Part shown: positions 1 through 9,473 of the stretch, piece after piece | Layout: the number at the start of each line of letters is the position of its first letter | How positions within the stretch are numbered: the first letter of the stretch is position 1 | Assembly (NCBI RefSeq): GCF_013375535.1 | Contig: NZ_JABXJG010000002.1 | Span: 1,240,001-1,304,000, forward strand | DNA: 64,000 bases | Direction of reading: 5' to 3' | Origin: Sphingobium sp. 15-1 | GTDB taxonomy: Bacteria > Pseudomonadota > Alphaproteobacteria > Sphingomonadales > Sphingomonadaceae | The notes under the pieces: generated by a model | What the model was told of the DNA's origin: nothing | The model's input: only the letters and a program-made list of their open reading frames with translations | Databases searched by the model: none | Made by a program: the position numbers and the translations under genes

Positions 1-1970
1 GCGGCCTAGGGCAAAATCTGTCGATCAGGGGCATCGGTCCTGCGAACAACTATAATCTCAACGTGCTCGTCCCCGTAGGCCTGTATCAGGACGAAATATA
101 CCAGACGTTCACGACTTATCCGGGATCGCAGATGTTCGATCTCAGCCGCGTGGAAGTCCTCAAAGGTCCGCAGGGGACATTATATGGACGCAACACGACC
201 GGCGGCGCGATAAACTTCATTTCCAACCAGCCAGGACTGCAAGGTGGACAGTATCATGGAAATATCAGTGTCGGATATGGAAATTACGACCGGTTGGAAC
301 TGCGCGGCGCGTCCGACCTGACGCTGATCGACGATGTTCTGGGGATCAGGGTGGCGTTTCTCCAGACCCAGAGAAACGGCTATGTCAAAAATGTGGGGGC
401 GACCGGACCGGACACATTCGGATCCGACAACACAACCGCGGGCAGGTTCCTTCTGGCCTATAAACCCACTTCCAATTTCAAGGCCACATTGGGTCTCTAC
501 TATACGGATTTCAAAGGATCGATCCCAGCGGCCATTCCCGTTGGCGTGGCTCCGGGCGATGATGTGGGCTATTATTCCAGGGCTGGGCTTTCGAAATATG
601 AAGCGGAACTGGATTTCTTCGCCCCGCATAGCGCCAGAAACTATTATGGCGGCCTGACCCTCAACTGGGACATGGGCGATGTGTCGCTGACGTCGATCAG
701 TTCCTATGGAAAGGCCAAGGGACGGGTGTCGAACGATTGCGATTCAACCCCGGTCCAAATTTGCCGGTCGGACATTTTCCCGCGCACCGACCAGGCCAGT
801 CAGGATCTTCGCATCTTCTATGACGCCGGGCCGCTTCAACTGACCACCGGCGTCAATTATGGATGGGACAAGTTCAAACAGATATTCAATGTCGGCTTCG
901 GCACCACCTATTTGCGTAACAGTTATACGCAGATCCGTGATACCTATGGCATATTCGCCGACGTGACCTACGCGCTTTCCGATGCATTGGAACTGACCGG
1001 CGGCCTGCGCTACACGAAGGACAGCATCCAATTCAAGGATGCGCAGACGGAATTGGTGACCGGTTCTGTCAGCGGACCACCGACAGGATTCTTCACGATG
1101 CCGCTTCAGCCCACGGCGAAGCGCAAGACGGACGGCGTTACAGGCCGTTTCATCGTCACCTATGAATTCCTGCCGGACGTCCGCTTTTACGCCAGCTACA
1201 GCAAGGGCTATCGCGGCGGCGCATTCAACGGCGTGCAGCTTCTCAGCCCGATCGAGCTGAATTTCGTGGGTCCCGAAAAAACCCAGAATATCGAGGCGGG
1301 CATCAAGGGATCGCCCAATCCCATGATCCAGTTCGCGTTTGACGTCTTCTACATGAAATTGAAGAACCAGCAGGTGCAGAGCCTGATCAACATTCCGGCC
1401 TGTCCGACCTGCAACCCACCCACATCCGCAGCTGCCTATGCTGCGTTGGCGGGACTGAAGGGACGCAATTACGGGGCGGAGCTGGACCTTTCTATCAGGC
1501 CTTCGGACCGGTTGAAGCTCAGTCTTCAGGGAACATATTTGAATACGCGCTATGCGTCGGGGATCGACCAGCAGGTGTCCAATTTCAACGTGGGCGGAAA
1601 CAGGTTCCCCTTCGCACCCAAATTGTCGATCCGCAGCGGCATCGACATTGTCGCGCTGGACGATAGCGATTCCAAGCTGACGCTGACCGCAAATGCCAGT
1701 TATACCAGCCGTTACTGGTTTGATCCGGCGAATGGGAAGAATTCATTCCCCGGATTCTTCGCGTCGCGCGATGGGCAGAAGCAATATACGACTGTCGATG
1801 CGCGCATCCTCTACGAAATAGGCGATTTTGAAATTTCTCTCTGGGCGAATAATATTTTCGACAAATTCTATCTCATCGGCGGAGCCAATACCCAGGCGTC
1901 GTTCGGATCGGACCAGGTTTCGCTTGGTGCACCAAGAACATTCGGCGGTTCGATCGGCATGAAGTTCTGA
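1..1970 (+). CDS. TonB-dependent outer-membrane receptor, 5' end cut by window
   Basis: The reading frame is already open at base 3 and gives about 655 residues ending at TGA, so only the N-terminal signal peptide and the start of the plug are missing. The visible plug carries the family block LKGPQGTLYGRNTTGG, followed by a long run of amphipathic beta strands and a C-terminal ...SIGMKF ending in Phe, the usual beta-barrel signal. Such receptors bind a substrate outside the cell and pass it to the periplasm using TonB energy. Many sphingomonad receptors of this type serve organic catabolic substrates, not only iron chelates; which applies here cannot be read. A terminator at 2060-2102 separates it from the next receptor. 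Confidence 0.93.
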   Translation, partial: GLGQNLSIRGIGPANNYNLNVLVPVGLYQDEIYQTFTTYPGSQMFDLSRVEVLKGPQGTLYGRNTTGGAINFISNQPGLQGGQYHGNISVGYGNYDRLELRGASDLTLIDDVLGIRVAFLQTQRNGYVKNVGATGPDTFGSDNTTAGRFLLAYKPTSNFKATLGLYYTDFKGSIPAAIPVGVAPGDDVGYYSRAGLSKYEAELDFFAPHSARNYYGGLTLNWDMGDVSLTSISSYGKAKGRVSNDCDSTPVQICRSDIFPRTDQASQDLRIFYDAGPLQLTTGVNYGWDKFKQIFNVGFGTTYLRNSYTQIRDTYGIFADVTYALSDALELTGGLRYTKDSIQFKDAQTELVTGSVSGPPTGFFTMPLQPTAKRKTDGVTGRFIVTYEFLPDVRFYASYSKGYRGGAFNGVQLLSPIELNFVGPEKTQNIEAGIKGSPNPMIQFAFDVFYMKLKNQQVQSLINIPACPTCNPPTSAAAYAALAGLKGRNYGAELDLSIRPSDRLKLSLQGTYLNTRYASGIDQQVSNFNVGGNRFPFAPKLSIRSGIDIVALDDSDSKLTLTANASYTSRYWFDPANGKNSFPGFFASRDGQKQYTTVDARILYEIGDFEISLWANNIFDKFYLIGGANTQASFGSDQVSLGAPRTFGGSIGMKF

Positions 1971-2059
1971 AGACTTCGTCATCGGACATGGGCAGTCGAA
2001 ACGAAGAAAGTCGAAACCGATTGCGGTAGGAAGTCACGCCAGATTGACTATCACATGAG

Positions 2060-2102
2060 AAATGCAGCCGACAGGACATCCTGTCAGCTGCATTTGCCTT
2101 TT
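2060..2102 (+). terminator. Rho-independent terminator after first receptor
   Basis: Long stem: AAATGCAGC (2060-2068) pairs with GCTGCATTT (2087-2095), and GACAGG (2070-2075) pairs with CCTGTC (2080-2085) across a four-base loop, with one C/A mismatch between the two stem segments. It is followed by TTTT at 2099-2102. It lies about 90 bases after the stop codon of the first receptor and should end that transcript. Confidence 0.85.
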
Positions 2103-2148
2103 CACTGGTTCAATTTCACAAGATTGATTCAAGACAAAACCAAACGCA

Positions 2149-2162
2149 ATTACGGATGTAAT
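2149..2162. promoter_or_regulatory. ATTAC-N4-GTAAT palindrome, exact copy
   Basis: ATTAC GGAT GTAAT. Perfect five-base inverted arms, 93 bases before the start codon of the second receptor (2256) and downstream of the terminator. One of about ten sites of this kind in the window; proposed operator for a shared regulator. Confidence 0.6.
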
Positions 2163-2255
2163 AACAGGATAGTCATGTGGCGAAGACGATTTGAAGATGC
2201 TGCAGATAATATATGCCTTCGCCAAGAACCAAACGGTCTTCAGGGGAGGACAGAC

Positions 2256-4642
2256 ATGTCGGCATTTCGAAACGCAATTCTTTTGGCCAGCGCGGCCTGG
2301 ATCGTGCCATTTTCATCAGCGCAGGCTCAGGATAAGGTCGCTTCACCGGGGGAGATGGAAGCGGACATCATCGTCACCGCCCAACGCAAGGACACTAGCC
2401 TGTCCCGGACCCCGGTAACCGTGGCGGTGTTGTCGGCGGACAGGCTGGCCGATGCGCAGATTGTTTCCGAGGCGGATCTGCGTGTTTCCGTTCCGGGCCT
2501 GTCGGTGCGCGCCGGAACCAATTCCAACCAGCTCAACTATTCGATCCGCGGCAATTCGCAGGATGCCTTCAGCGGCACCCGGCCCGGCGTGCTGCCCTAT
2601 ATCAACGAAGTCCAGATCGGTGGATCGGGGGATCGACGGCATTTTATGACCTGGAATCGATTCAGGTGCTCAAAGGCCCGCAGGGCACGCTTTTCGGCCG
2701 AAGCGCGACGGGCGGAGCGGTCCTGTTCAGCACGGCCAAGCCGACCAATGCGTTCGAGGGATATGGCAGTGCGCTGGTGGGGGACCATGGGGCGCTGAAG
2801 TTCGAGGGGGCGGTGAACACGCCGCTGGTCTCGGACCAGTTGCTGCTGCGGGTTGCGGGCTTTTATGCCGAACGTCACGGCTTCCAGCATAATCTGTTGG
2901 ATGGAGAGAGAGAAGGCGACGGCAAGCGTTATGGCCTTCGCGGCAGCCTGACGACGCAGTTCGGTCCGGCCGTTCGCAACGAATTGATGGTGGATTATTA
3001 TAACGCACGGGGCGCTAGCATGCTGGGCGTTCTGAGCGGGCTGCTGCCGCTCGGCGCACCCGGTACGCCCCCCTTTATTCCGTCGACGCTGCTCTATGCG
3101 GGCGCCTCGACGCCGGCCGACCGGGCAACCGGCATCGCGACCCTGGCTGCGTTTACCGGTCAGTCGGAAGCGGTCGCCGCGCAATTTTACGATGCCTATT
3201 TCGCCGATCCCCGGCATCCCGATACGGGGCTTCAGGGCGAATTCGCGGCACAACGGGCCAGGGGGCCGTTCGTCGTCAATTCGGACGCCGCAAATGTGTA
3301 CAATACCGACAATGTCATCCTGACCAACGCGACGACCATCGACGTGGCGCCGGACACTATCATCAAGAATATCTTCGGCTTTACGCGCCTGAAAGAAGTT
3401 TTCAGCCTTGAATCCGATGGCGTCCCTTATGCCCTGGGTGAAACCGGCCGCACTGTCGACGAAGCCTATCATACGCTGACGCAGCAATTGTCCGAAGAAT
3501 TACAGCTTCAGGGGAAGGCAGTCGACGGGCGGTTGGACTATGTGCTGGGCTTCTATTATTCCCACGAACGCTATACCAGCCTCTCGAAGTCCGCCTTTTT
3601 CGACATATTGTTCGGCGGGGCGTTGTCGGTCGATCATTATCGCCTGACCAACCGTACCTATGCGGGCTATGGCCAGATTACCTATAAGCTGACGGACACT
3701 GGCCTCTCGGCGATGGTCGGTGCGCGCTATACGAGCGAGAAGGTCCGCAAGCAGAAATTGGCGGGCGACGACGACATCGTCATGCCCAACCCGGCCTTCG
3801 ATCTCGATCAATCGGTAAAATATAATCGGCTGAGCTGGAATTTCGGCCTGCAATATCAGGCGTCGAACGAACTGTTCCTCTATGCGGCGACGCGCCGCGC
3901 CTACAAGAGCGGTGGCTTTGTCGGGACATCGCCATCGATCGTCGGCTTCGGCGACGTGGGCGGCGACCAGTTCCGGGCGGAAAAGGTGGACGACGTGGAA
4001 GTGGGCGCAAAATTCTTCGGCAATATGGCGGGCATGAGGACGCGCCTGAACGTTGCCGGCTATTATCAGTGGATATCGAACAGTCAGCGCACGGCCTATA
4101 CGCTGCTGGCTTCCGGTGGCCCTGCGGCCGTCACCGTCAATGTTCCGAAGGGACGGGCGTTCGGGTTCGAACTGGATGGATCGATCGAACCGGCCTCCTG
4201 GCTTACACTGGGCGGCAGCGCCAATTATATCAATTCGAAATTCGGTTCGGAACCGGCCTCCGCCAATGGACAGAACCAGGTGTTCGACCAGGTTCCCGAT
4301 ACGCCGAAATGGACGGGCATCCTTTATGCTGACATCGCCATGCCCCTGTCCGGTTCGCTGACGGGGATTCTGCACGGCGACATCTATGCGCAGACCAAAT
4401 CCTTTATCTCCCCCCGGTCGCAAAATAATGTCGGAACGGTCATAAGTGGCTATTCAGTCGCGAATTTCCGCGCGGGTATCGAGCATAAGGCCAGCGGCTG
4501 GTCCCTGATGGCCAATGTCAAGAACGCCTTTAACCGCACTTATTTCGTCGGCGGCCTGCCTGCTGGCGAGATCTATCAGATCAACGTGCAGATTCCGGGA
4601 GAGCCCCGCACGTTCACAGTCGAAGCCCGTCTCAAATTTTAG
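2256..4642 (+). pseudogene. TonB-dependent receptor with a one-base frameshift
   Basis: ATG at 2256 follows the Shine-Dalgarno GGGGAGGA (2243-2250) and starts a signal peptide ending S-A-Q-A-Q, then EADIIVTAQRKD and the plug domain. Frame is lost near 2627-2631, a run of five G. Upstream the frame reads ...PYINEVQIGGSG; one base off, it continues ..STAFYDLESIQ, VLKGPQGTLFGRSATGG and a full barrel to ...FTVEARLKF. Adding one G to the run restores a single 795-residue receptor, a normal length. As given, translation would run off into about 55 wrong residues and stop at 2798. This is either a real inactivating or phase-variable deletion or a homopolymer error in the assembly. It leads a unit with the alcohol dehydrogenase and nitronate monooxygenase-like genes. 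Confidence 0.85.
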
Positions 4643-4663
4643 GGGCTCCAGGAAGGATTGAAG

Positions 4664-5758
4664 ATGAAGACCCGCGCCGCGATATGTGTCGAACCCGGCA
4701 GGCCTCTGGTGGTGGATGAGGTGGATGTTCGCGGCCCGGGCCCTGGCGAAGTCCTGATAGAAATCCGCGCCACCGGGCTTTGCCATTCCGACTGGCACCA
4801 GATCAGCGGCGACCTTCCACTATTTCCCTATCCTACCATTGCGGGCCATGAAGGCGCGGGGGTGGTGCTGGAGGTCGGGCCGGGCGTGGACAGTGTCGCG
4901 CCCGGCGATCATGTCATGCCTGTCGCGGTGCCCGAATGCCGCCAGTGCGTAAACTGCAATTCAGGCCGCACCAATTTGTGCTCTGAAATGTACGCGAATT
5001 TCGAGCGGACTGACACGCCCTTCACCTGGCGTGGCAAGCCGGTATACATGCAATCGGGCACCAGCTCATTCGCCAACCATACGGTCGTGCGTGACATCGC
5101 GGTGGTCAAGATCCGCAAGGACGCGCCCTTCGACAGCATATGCTATGCCGCATGCGGGTACATGACCGGGGTGGGCGCGGTCTTCAAGACCGCCCAGGTC
5201 AGGCCGCAATCGAGCGTCATCATCTTCGGTCTGGGCGGCGTCGGGCTGAATGTGGTTCAGGCGGCGCGCATGGCTGGGGCGCGGCAGATTGTCGCCGTCG
5301 ACATCAACGACAGGCGCGAAGCACTTGCGCGACAGTTCGGCGCGACGGATTTCGTCATGCCCCAGAATGCCGAAGGGGACCTTGTCGAATATCTACGAGC
5401 CATGACGGGCGGCGGCGCGGACTACAGCTTCGAATGTATCGGCAATCCGAAGGTCGGCGTGCAGGCGCTGGAAAGCGTCCGTCCCGGATGGGGGGTGAGC
5501 GTCGCGATCGGGGCCGGGGCTGCCGACGAGGCGCTGAGCATTCCGGCGATCACCATCCTGAACGGCCGGACATGGAAAGGGTCGATGCTTGGCGACGTCC
5601 GCCCGCGCAGCGAATTGCCGGGCCTTGTCGACCTTGTGATGGAAGGGCGATTGCAGCTCGAGCCGCTCATCACCCAGCGGCTGCCGCTGGAACGGATCAA
5701 TGAAGGATTCGATGCGATGTTGCGGGGGGAATCCATCCGCACCGTCATCATTTTCTGA
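4664..5758 (+). CDS. Zinc-dependent alcohol dehydrogenase (MDR, class III-like)
   Basis: A 364-residue medium-chain dehydrogenase that should oxidise an alcohol to an aldehyde with NAD(P). Visible: the catalytic zinc site GLCHSD (Cys40, His41) and GHEGAG (His62), the complete structural-zinc loop of four cysteines at 92, 95, 98 and 106, and the Rossmann motif GLGGVG with an acidic residue at the end of the second strand (AVDIND), which points to NAD. A TTG six bases upstream is possible, but GGAAGGA at 4651-4657 is correctly spaced for the ATG at 4664. It starts 21 bases after the receptor stop and is probably co-transcribed with it. The fold is close to the formaldehyde/NDMA-dependent dehydrogenases, but the substrate is unknown. 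Confidence 0.9.
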   Translation: MKTRAAICVEPGRPLVVDEVDVRGPGPGEVLIEIRATGLCHSDWHQISGDLPLFPYPTIAGHEGAGVVLEVGPGVDSVAPGDHVMPVAVPECRQCVNCNSGRTNLCSEMYANFERTDTPFTWRGKPVYMQSGTSSFANHTVVRDIAVVKIRKDAPFDSICYAACGYMTGVGAVFKTAQVRPQSSVIIFGLGGVGLNVVQAARMAGARQIVAVDINDRREALARQFGATDFVMPQNAEGDLVEYLRAMTGGGADYSFECIGNPKVGVQALESVRPGWGVSVAIGAGAADEALSIPAITILNGRTWKGSMLGDVRPRSELPGLVDLVMEGRLQLEPLITQRLPLERINEGFDAMLRGESIRTVIIF

Positions 5759-5801
5759 AAGCGCATGCCAGCGCCGGGCCAAAACTGAACAAAGGTGAAC
5801 T

Positions 5802-6755
5802 GTGTCAATCGAAAATATCAAAAGCCGCCTTTCCCTGCCTGTCATCGCATCGCCCATGTTCATCGTGTCGCAGTTGGACTTGGTGCTCGCGCAGTGCAGG
5901 GCGGGTATTGTGGGTTCGTTCCCAACGCTGAACGCGCGTCCGGCCGGCGTGCTGGAACAATGGTTTGCGCGTCTCAAATCCGAAGTGGGTCCCGATGATG
6001 CACCTTTTGCCGCCAATCTGATCGTCCACCGCACGAACGAACGACTGGATGAGGATCTGGCCCTCTGCGTCAAATATGAAGTGCCGCTCGTCATCACCTC
6101 GCTGGGCGCCCGCTCGGACGTCAATGAGGCCATTCACAGCTATGGCGGACTGGTCCTGCACGACGTCACGACCAACGCTTTCGCGCGCAAGGCGATCGAG
6201 AAGGGGGCTGACGGTCTCATCGCGGTCGCCGCCGGCGCGGGTGGTCATGCGGGCGTCACGTCGCCCTTTGCTCTGGTCAGCGAGATACGACGCTGGTTTT
6301 CCGGGCCTTTGGCGCTGTCGGGATCGATCTCCAACGGCGCCTCCATATTGGCGGCGCGTGCTCTGGGCGCGGATTTCGCCTATATGGGTTCGGCGTTCAT
6401 CGCCACGCACGAAGCTATCGCGGTAGACGACTATAAGCAGATGATCGTCGATTGCGATGCGACGGACATCGTCTATTCGAATCTCTTTACCGGTGTGCAT
6501 GGCAATTATCTGAAGCCAAGCATCGTCCGTGCTGGCCTCGACCTTGAAGACCTGCCGCAATCAGATCCCTCCAAGATGGATTTTGCGGCTCTTGCAGACG
6601 GCCGCAAGGCCTGGAAGGATATCTGGGGATGTGGGCAGGGCATCGGGGCGATTGACGCCGTGCAACCGACCGCAGCGTTGATCGCCCAGCTGAAGCGAGA
6701 ATATGATGCGGGGCTGGCGGCTTTGCTGCCAGCTGGTGGGCATAACGGCAGATGA
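5802..6755 (+). CDS. Nitronate monooxygenase / 2-nitropropane dioxygenase-like FMN protein
   Basis: A 317-residue TIM-barrel flavoprotein. Family features include an N-terminal LSLPVIASPMF strand, the FMN phosphate loop AGAGGHAG (residues 144-151), the GALALSGSIS-like strand and the GADFAYMGSAF motif near residue 190. Relatives oxidise alkyl nitronates, but many members in CoA catabolic clusters have unproven roles, and some act as enoyl-ACP/CoA reductase-like enzymes. Start is GTG at 5802, preceded by AAAGGTG; an upstream ATG in frame is lacking. It follows the alcohol dehydrogenase by 43 bases and closes that unit; the next gene has its own operator-like site. Confidence 0.82.
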   Translation: MSIENIKSRLSLPVIASPMFIVSQLDLVLAQCRAGIVGSFPTLNARPAGVLEQWFARLKSEVGPDDAPFAANLIVHRTNERLDEDLALCVKYEVPLVITSLGARSDVNEAIHSYGGLVLHDVTTNAFARKAIEKGADGLIAVAAGAGGHAGVTSPFALVSEIRRWFSGPLALSGSISNGASILAARALGADFAYMGSAFIATHEAIAVDDYKQMIVDCDATDIVYSNLFTGVHGNYLKPSIVRAGLDLEDLPQSDPSKMDFAALADGRKAWKDIWGCGQGIGAIDAVQPTAALIAQLKREYDAGLAALLPAGGHNGR

Positions 6756-6801
6756 ACTGATTTTCTCTATATAGTTCGTGCTGTTATATGTTTCTTGCTG
6801 C

Positions 6802-6815
6802 AATACATGTGTAAT
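6802..6815. promoter_or_regulatory. ATTAC-N4-GTAAT palindrome, one mismatch
   Basis: AATAC ATGT GTAAT; one change in the left arm. It lies 116 bases before the GTG start of the first MaoC gene, in a 176-base gap with no other gene. Confidence 0.5.
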
Positions 6816-6931
6816 GTCGGGAGCGTCAGATTCTTGGTGCTGGCAAGTCCGTCATGCCGATGTCTAGATGCAATCTGGGTCCGAAAGCCGCGCTGTTTCG
6901 GACGTACATCTGGTAGATTTGGGAGTAAAAG

Positions 6932-7429
6932 GTGAGCGACGATATCAGACAGCGGGCAAAGCTCTGGCCGAAGGGAAGATTGTTCGAAGATTTTGCCGTC
7001 GGTCAGCAATTCGACCATCATTGGGGGCGTACCGTCACCGAAACGGAAGCCACGACCTTCGCCAGCCTCACGCTTGCCTATAATCCGCTCTATTTCAATC
7101 GGGCGTTCGCACAGGCGGAGGGGCATCCCGAACTGGTTGTCTGTCCTCAGCTTGTCTTCAACATCGTGCTGGGGTTGAGCGTCGAGGATTGCAGCGAGAT
7201 CGGCGGACCCTTTCTTGGCGTCTATGACCTGACCTATCATCGGGCGGTTTATCCTGGCACCACCATCCTGGCCCGGAGCGAAACGGTCGAGGCGCGACTG
7301 TCCGACAGCAATCCGGAAAATGGCATCGTCACATGGAAGACCGAAGGCTTCACCCCGGACGGCGAGACGCTGGTCACATTCCGTCGTTCCAACCTTATTC
7401 GACTGCGCAACCCGGGGAGCAAGATCTGA
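6932..7429 (+). CDS. MaoC-like hotdog-fold hydratase, mesaconyl-CoA hydratase-like
   Basis: A 165-residue single hotdog domain. The N-terminus GRLFEDFAVGQ and the RTVTE, HRAVYPGTT and ENGIVTWKTEG stretches recall the mesaconyl-CoA/beta-methylmalyl-CoA hydratase group. The hydratase motif D-x-N-P-x-H is degenerate here (AYNPLY: Asp and His both replaced), so this chain may be the non-catalytic partner of a heterodimer. Start GTG at 6932 has GGGAG at 6921-6925. Its TGA overlaps the ATG of the second MaoC gene, which strongly suggests a two-subunit enzyme that hydrates or dehydrates an enoyl-CoA. Confidence 0.85.
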   Translation: MSDDIRQRAKLWPKGRLFEDFAVGQQFDHHWGRTVTETEATTFASLTLAYNPLYFNRAFAQAEGHPELVVCPQLVFNIVLGLSVEDCSEIGGPFLGVYDLTYHRAVYPGTTILARSETVEARLSDSNPENGIVTWKTEGFTPDGETLVTFRRSNLIRLRNPGSKI

Positions 7430-7896
7430 TGGATATGAACAAGCTGACGGGGTCGAACAATTATTTCGAGGATTTCGAACCGGGCATGGTCATCCAGCAT
7501 GCGCGCGGCAAGACCGTGACGGCGCTGGACAATGTGCTGATCACCAACATGGTGATGAACACCGCCGAAGGACATTTCAACGAAGACCTGATGGCGAAGC
7601 ATCCGTTCGGCAAGATCGTTGTCTATGGCGGTGTCAATTTCTCCATGGTCTGCGGGCTCGCTTCGCAGGATTGTTGCGAAAATGCGGTGGCCGAACTGGG
7701 GCTGGACAATGTCAAGCTGACACGCCCGGTGACGCATGGCGACACGATCTACGCCTATTCGGAGGTGCTGGAGAAAAGGGATGCCGATCGTCCCGATGCC
7801 GGGCTCGTCATCTTCCGCCACTATGGCTACAACCAGCGCGACGAGTTGATAGCCAAGGTGGATCGCACGATATTGCTGAAGCGCCGGCCGGCCTGA
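7429..7896 (+). CDS. MaoC-like hydratase, second subunit
   Basis: A 155-residue hotdog domain beginning with ATG at 7429, within the TGATG overlap with the previous stop. NNYFEDFEPGMVI, KTVTALDNVL and VTHGDTIYAYSEVLEK are typical of the MaoC dehydratase family. In the motif region it reads NTAEGH: the His is kept while the Asp position is Asn. Together with its neighbour it would make a double-hotdog unit of about 320 residues, the size of single-chain itaconyl/mesaconyl-CoA hydratases. It ends just before a terminator hairpin at 7931-7963, so the two MaoC genes appear to form their own transcript. Confidence 0.87.
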   Translation: MDMNKLTGSNNYFEDFEPGMVIQHARGKTVTALDNVLITNMVMNTAEGHFNEDLMAKHPFGKIVVYGGVNFSMVCGLASQDCCENAVAELGLDNVKLTRPVTHGDTIYAYSEVLEKRDADRPDAGLVIFRHYGYNQRDELIAKVDRTILLKRRPA

Positions 7897-7930
7897 ACCG
7901 CCGCTATTTTATCCGCGGTTTCGGGAAAAG

Positions 7931-7963
7931 TCCCGGCAGGCTTCATGCCTTGCCGGGATTTTT
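7931..7963 (+). terminator. Terminator after the MaoC pair
   Basis: TCCCGGCA-GGC pairs with GCC-TTGCCGGGA around a TTCAT loop (one bulge), followed by TTTTT at 7959-7963. It overlaps the 3' end of the convergent MFS gene and may serve both strands. Confidence 0.75.
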
Positions 7964-9259
7964 CATGACCGTTTCATTCTCCTCGCCGAGCCGGACGCCG
8001 AGGCGCCAGAAGAAGACGGAGGCGATCAGGGAACCGGACAGCGCGAGGATGAGCGCCAGGCGCAGGGAAAGTTCCGCATTCCCAGTGATTGCGACGAACA
8101 GGTCGCTGCAACCGCCGGTCAGGAGCGGTCCGAGGCCAAGGCCGATCCCGGTGGGAAAGACGAGAAGAATGGCTGATGTCAGTCCGCGCAGGTTCGCCTG
8201 GACCATGGACTGGGCCAGCGCGTTGACCGGCGCGATGAAAAAGCTTGCCGCGATGAGGCTGAAAAAGCCCGCCGCCAGTGTGATGGACAGGGATGAAGCG
8301 AGATATTGCACGCCCGCGAAGGGCACCAGGATGAAGGTGGCGATGCCGGGCGCCCAAGCATAGGAGCGAATATCCCTTGTCACGAGGCGGTCGATGAGCT
8401 GGCCACCAGCGAGTGCTCCGATCCCTCCGCCCAGTCCCACCATGATCGCGCTCCATATGGCGATCTGCGTCATTGACAGATCGTGGCTGCGGGCCAGAAA
8501 TGGCGGCATCCAGATCATGACCGCCTGGTAGGAATAGGAATGAAGCGTCGCCGCGATCACCAGCAGGCGAAAGGATTTCCTGTTCCAGAGATAGCGGCAG
8601 CCTGCCCGGAAGCTGATCGACAGCGGCGGTTCCGATCCGGCTTGACGTTCGAAGCGACCCCGCTGCGGTTCACGCAGGAACAGCAGCAGGGGAACCATGG
8701 CGAAGCCGGCTAGCCCGATGAACAGAAAGCTTTCGCGCCATTCCAGATGGTCTGAAAGCCAACCGCCTAATGCAATGCCGGCCGTGACCCCGACCGGGCT
8801 GGCCAGCGCCCAGATGGAAAACGCCCTGCCGCGCCGCTCGAACGGGAATTTGTCGGACAGCAGGGAATGGGTCGCGGGCACGCTCACCGCTTCGCCCAGC
8901 GCCACGCCCATGCGCAATATGGCCAGGCTGATAAAGCCGCCGGCAAGGCCGGTCAGTGCCGTCATGGTCGTCCATAGCGTTAGCCCGCCCGCCATCAGAA
9001 AGGTTCTTTTCTTCCGGTCGACCAGCATGGCGATTGGCACGGCGGCGCCCGCATAGAGAATGGCGAAGGAAAAGCCGGTCAACGCGCCCAGTTGCGTGTC
9101 GCTCAGACCCAGTTTCTGCTTGATCGGAATCTGGAGAATCGAGAGCAGCGACCGGTCGAGATAGTTGAAAAGCGCGACGATGAAGAGAATGGTCAGGGCG
9201 ACATTAGGACTGTCGCGCAAACCGGCCAGGCCATGATGGCGGCTAACGTCCTGCTTCAT
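7943..9259 (-). CDS. MFS transporter
   Basis: A 438-residue inner-membrane protein with about twelve hydrophobic segments. NYLDRSLLSIL in the first helix and DRKKRTFLMAGG after the second are the usual MFS helix 1 and loop 2-3 signatures, and the style matches organic-acid/anion transporters common in sphingomonad catabolic clusters. The ATG at 9259 has AGAGAGGA seven bases upstream; an in-frame ATG at 9277 would include that site, so 9259 is preferred. It lies between the MaoC pair and the CoA-transferase and is divergent from the latter. The palindrome at 9349-9362 sits 89 bases upstream. Likely imports a pathway acid; substrate unknown. Confidence 0.88.
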   Translation of the reverse strand: MKQDVSRHHGLAGLRDSPNVALTILFIVALFNYLDRSLLSILQIPIKQKLGLSDTQLGALTGFSFAILYAGAAVPIAMLVDRKKRTFLMAGGLTLWTTMTALTGLAGGFISLAILRMGVALGEAVSVPATHSLLSDKFPFERRGRAFSIWALASPVGVTAGIALGGWLSDHLEWRESFLFIGLAGFAMVPLLLFLREPQRGRFERQAGSEPPLSISFRAGCRYLWNRKSFRLLVIAATLHSYSYQAVMIWMPPFLARSHDLSMTQIAIWSAIMVGLGGGIGALAGGQLIDRLVTRDIRSYAWAPGIATFILVPFAGVQYLASSLSITLAAGFFSLIAASFFIAPVNALAQSMVQANLRGLTSAILLVFPTGIGLGLGPLLTGGCSDLFVAITGNAELSLRLALILALSGSLIASVFFWRLGVRLGEENETVMKNPGKA

Positions 9260-9348
9260 CCGGCAATCCTCTCTCATAATTATTGTAAATTGCTATTTTA
9301 TGCTTTCGATTCTGTTTGCGCTGGAGATAAAGGCGATCTCGCAGTGGA

Positions 9349-9362
9349 ATTACAGGTGTAAT
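9349..9362. promoter_or_regulatory. ATTAC-N4-GTAAT palindrome, exact copy
   Basis: ATTAC AGGT GTAAT, identical in all 14 bases to the site at 47559-47572. It lies in the divergent gap between the MFS gene (89 bases away) and the CoA-transferase (111 bases away), so one bound protein could control both. Confidence 0.62.
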
Positions 9363-9473
9363 ACCGCGCCGCTGAATGGCGCTATTGGTTGCGATAAGCG
9401 ATGGCGGCTTTCAATCAGGGTACAGGATCGAACGCATAGGGCTTCGGTCATGCGACTGGCTGGTTGAAAGATC

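Noticed and set aside
2597-4423. Two long minus-strand frames (296 and 307 residues) over the frameshifted receptor
   Set aside because: The + strand shows continuous receptor homology across both after the frameshift, so these are shadows.
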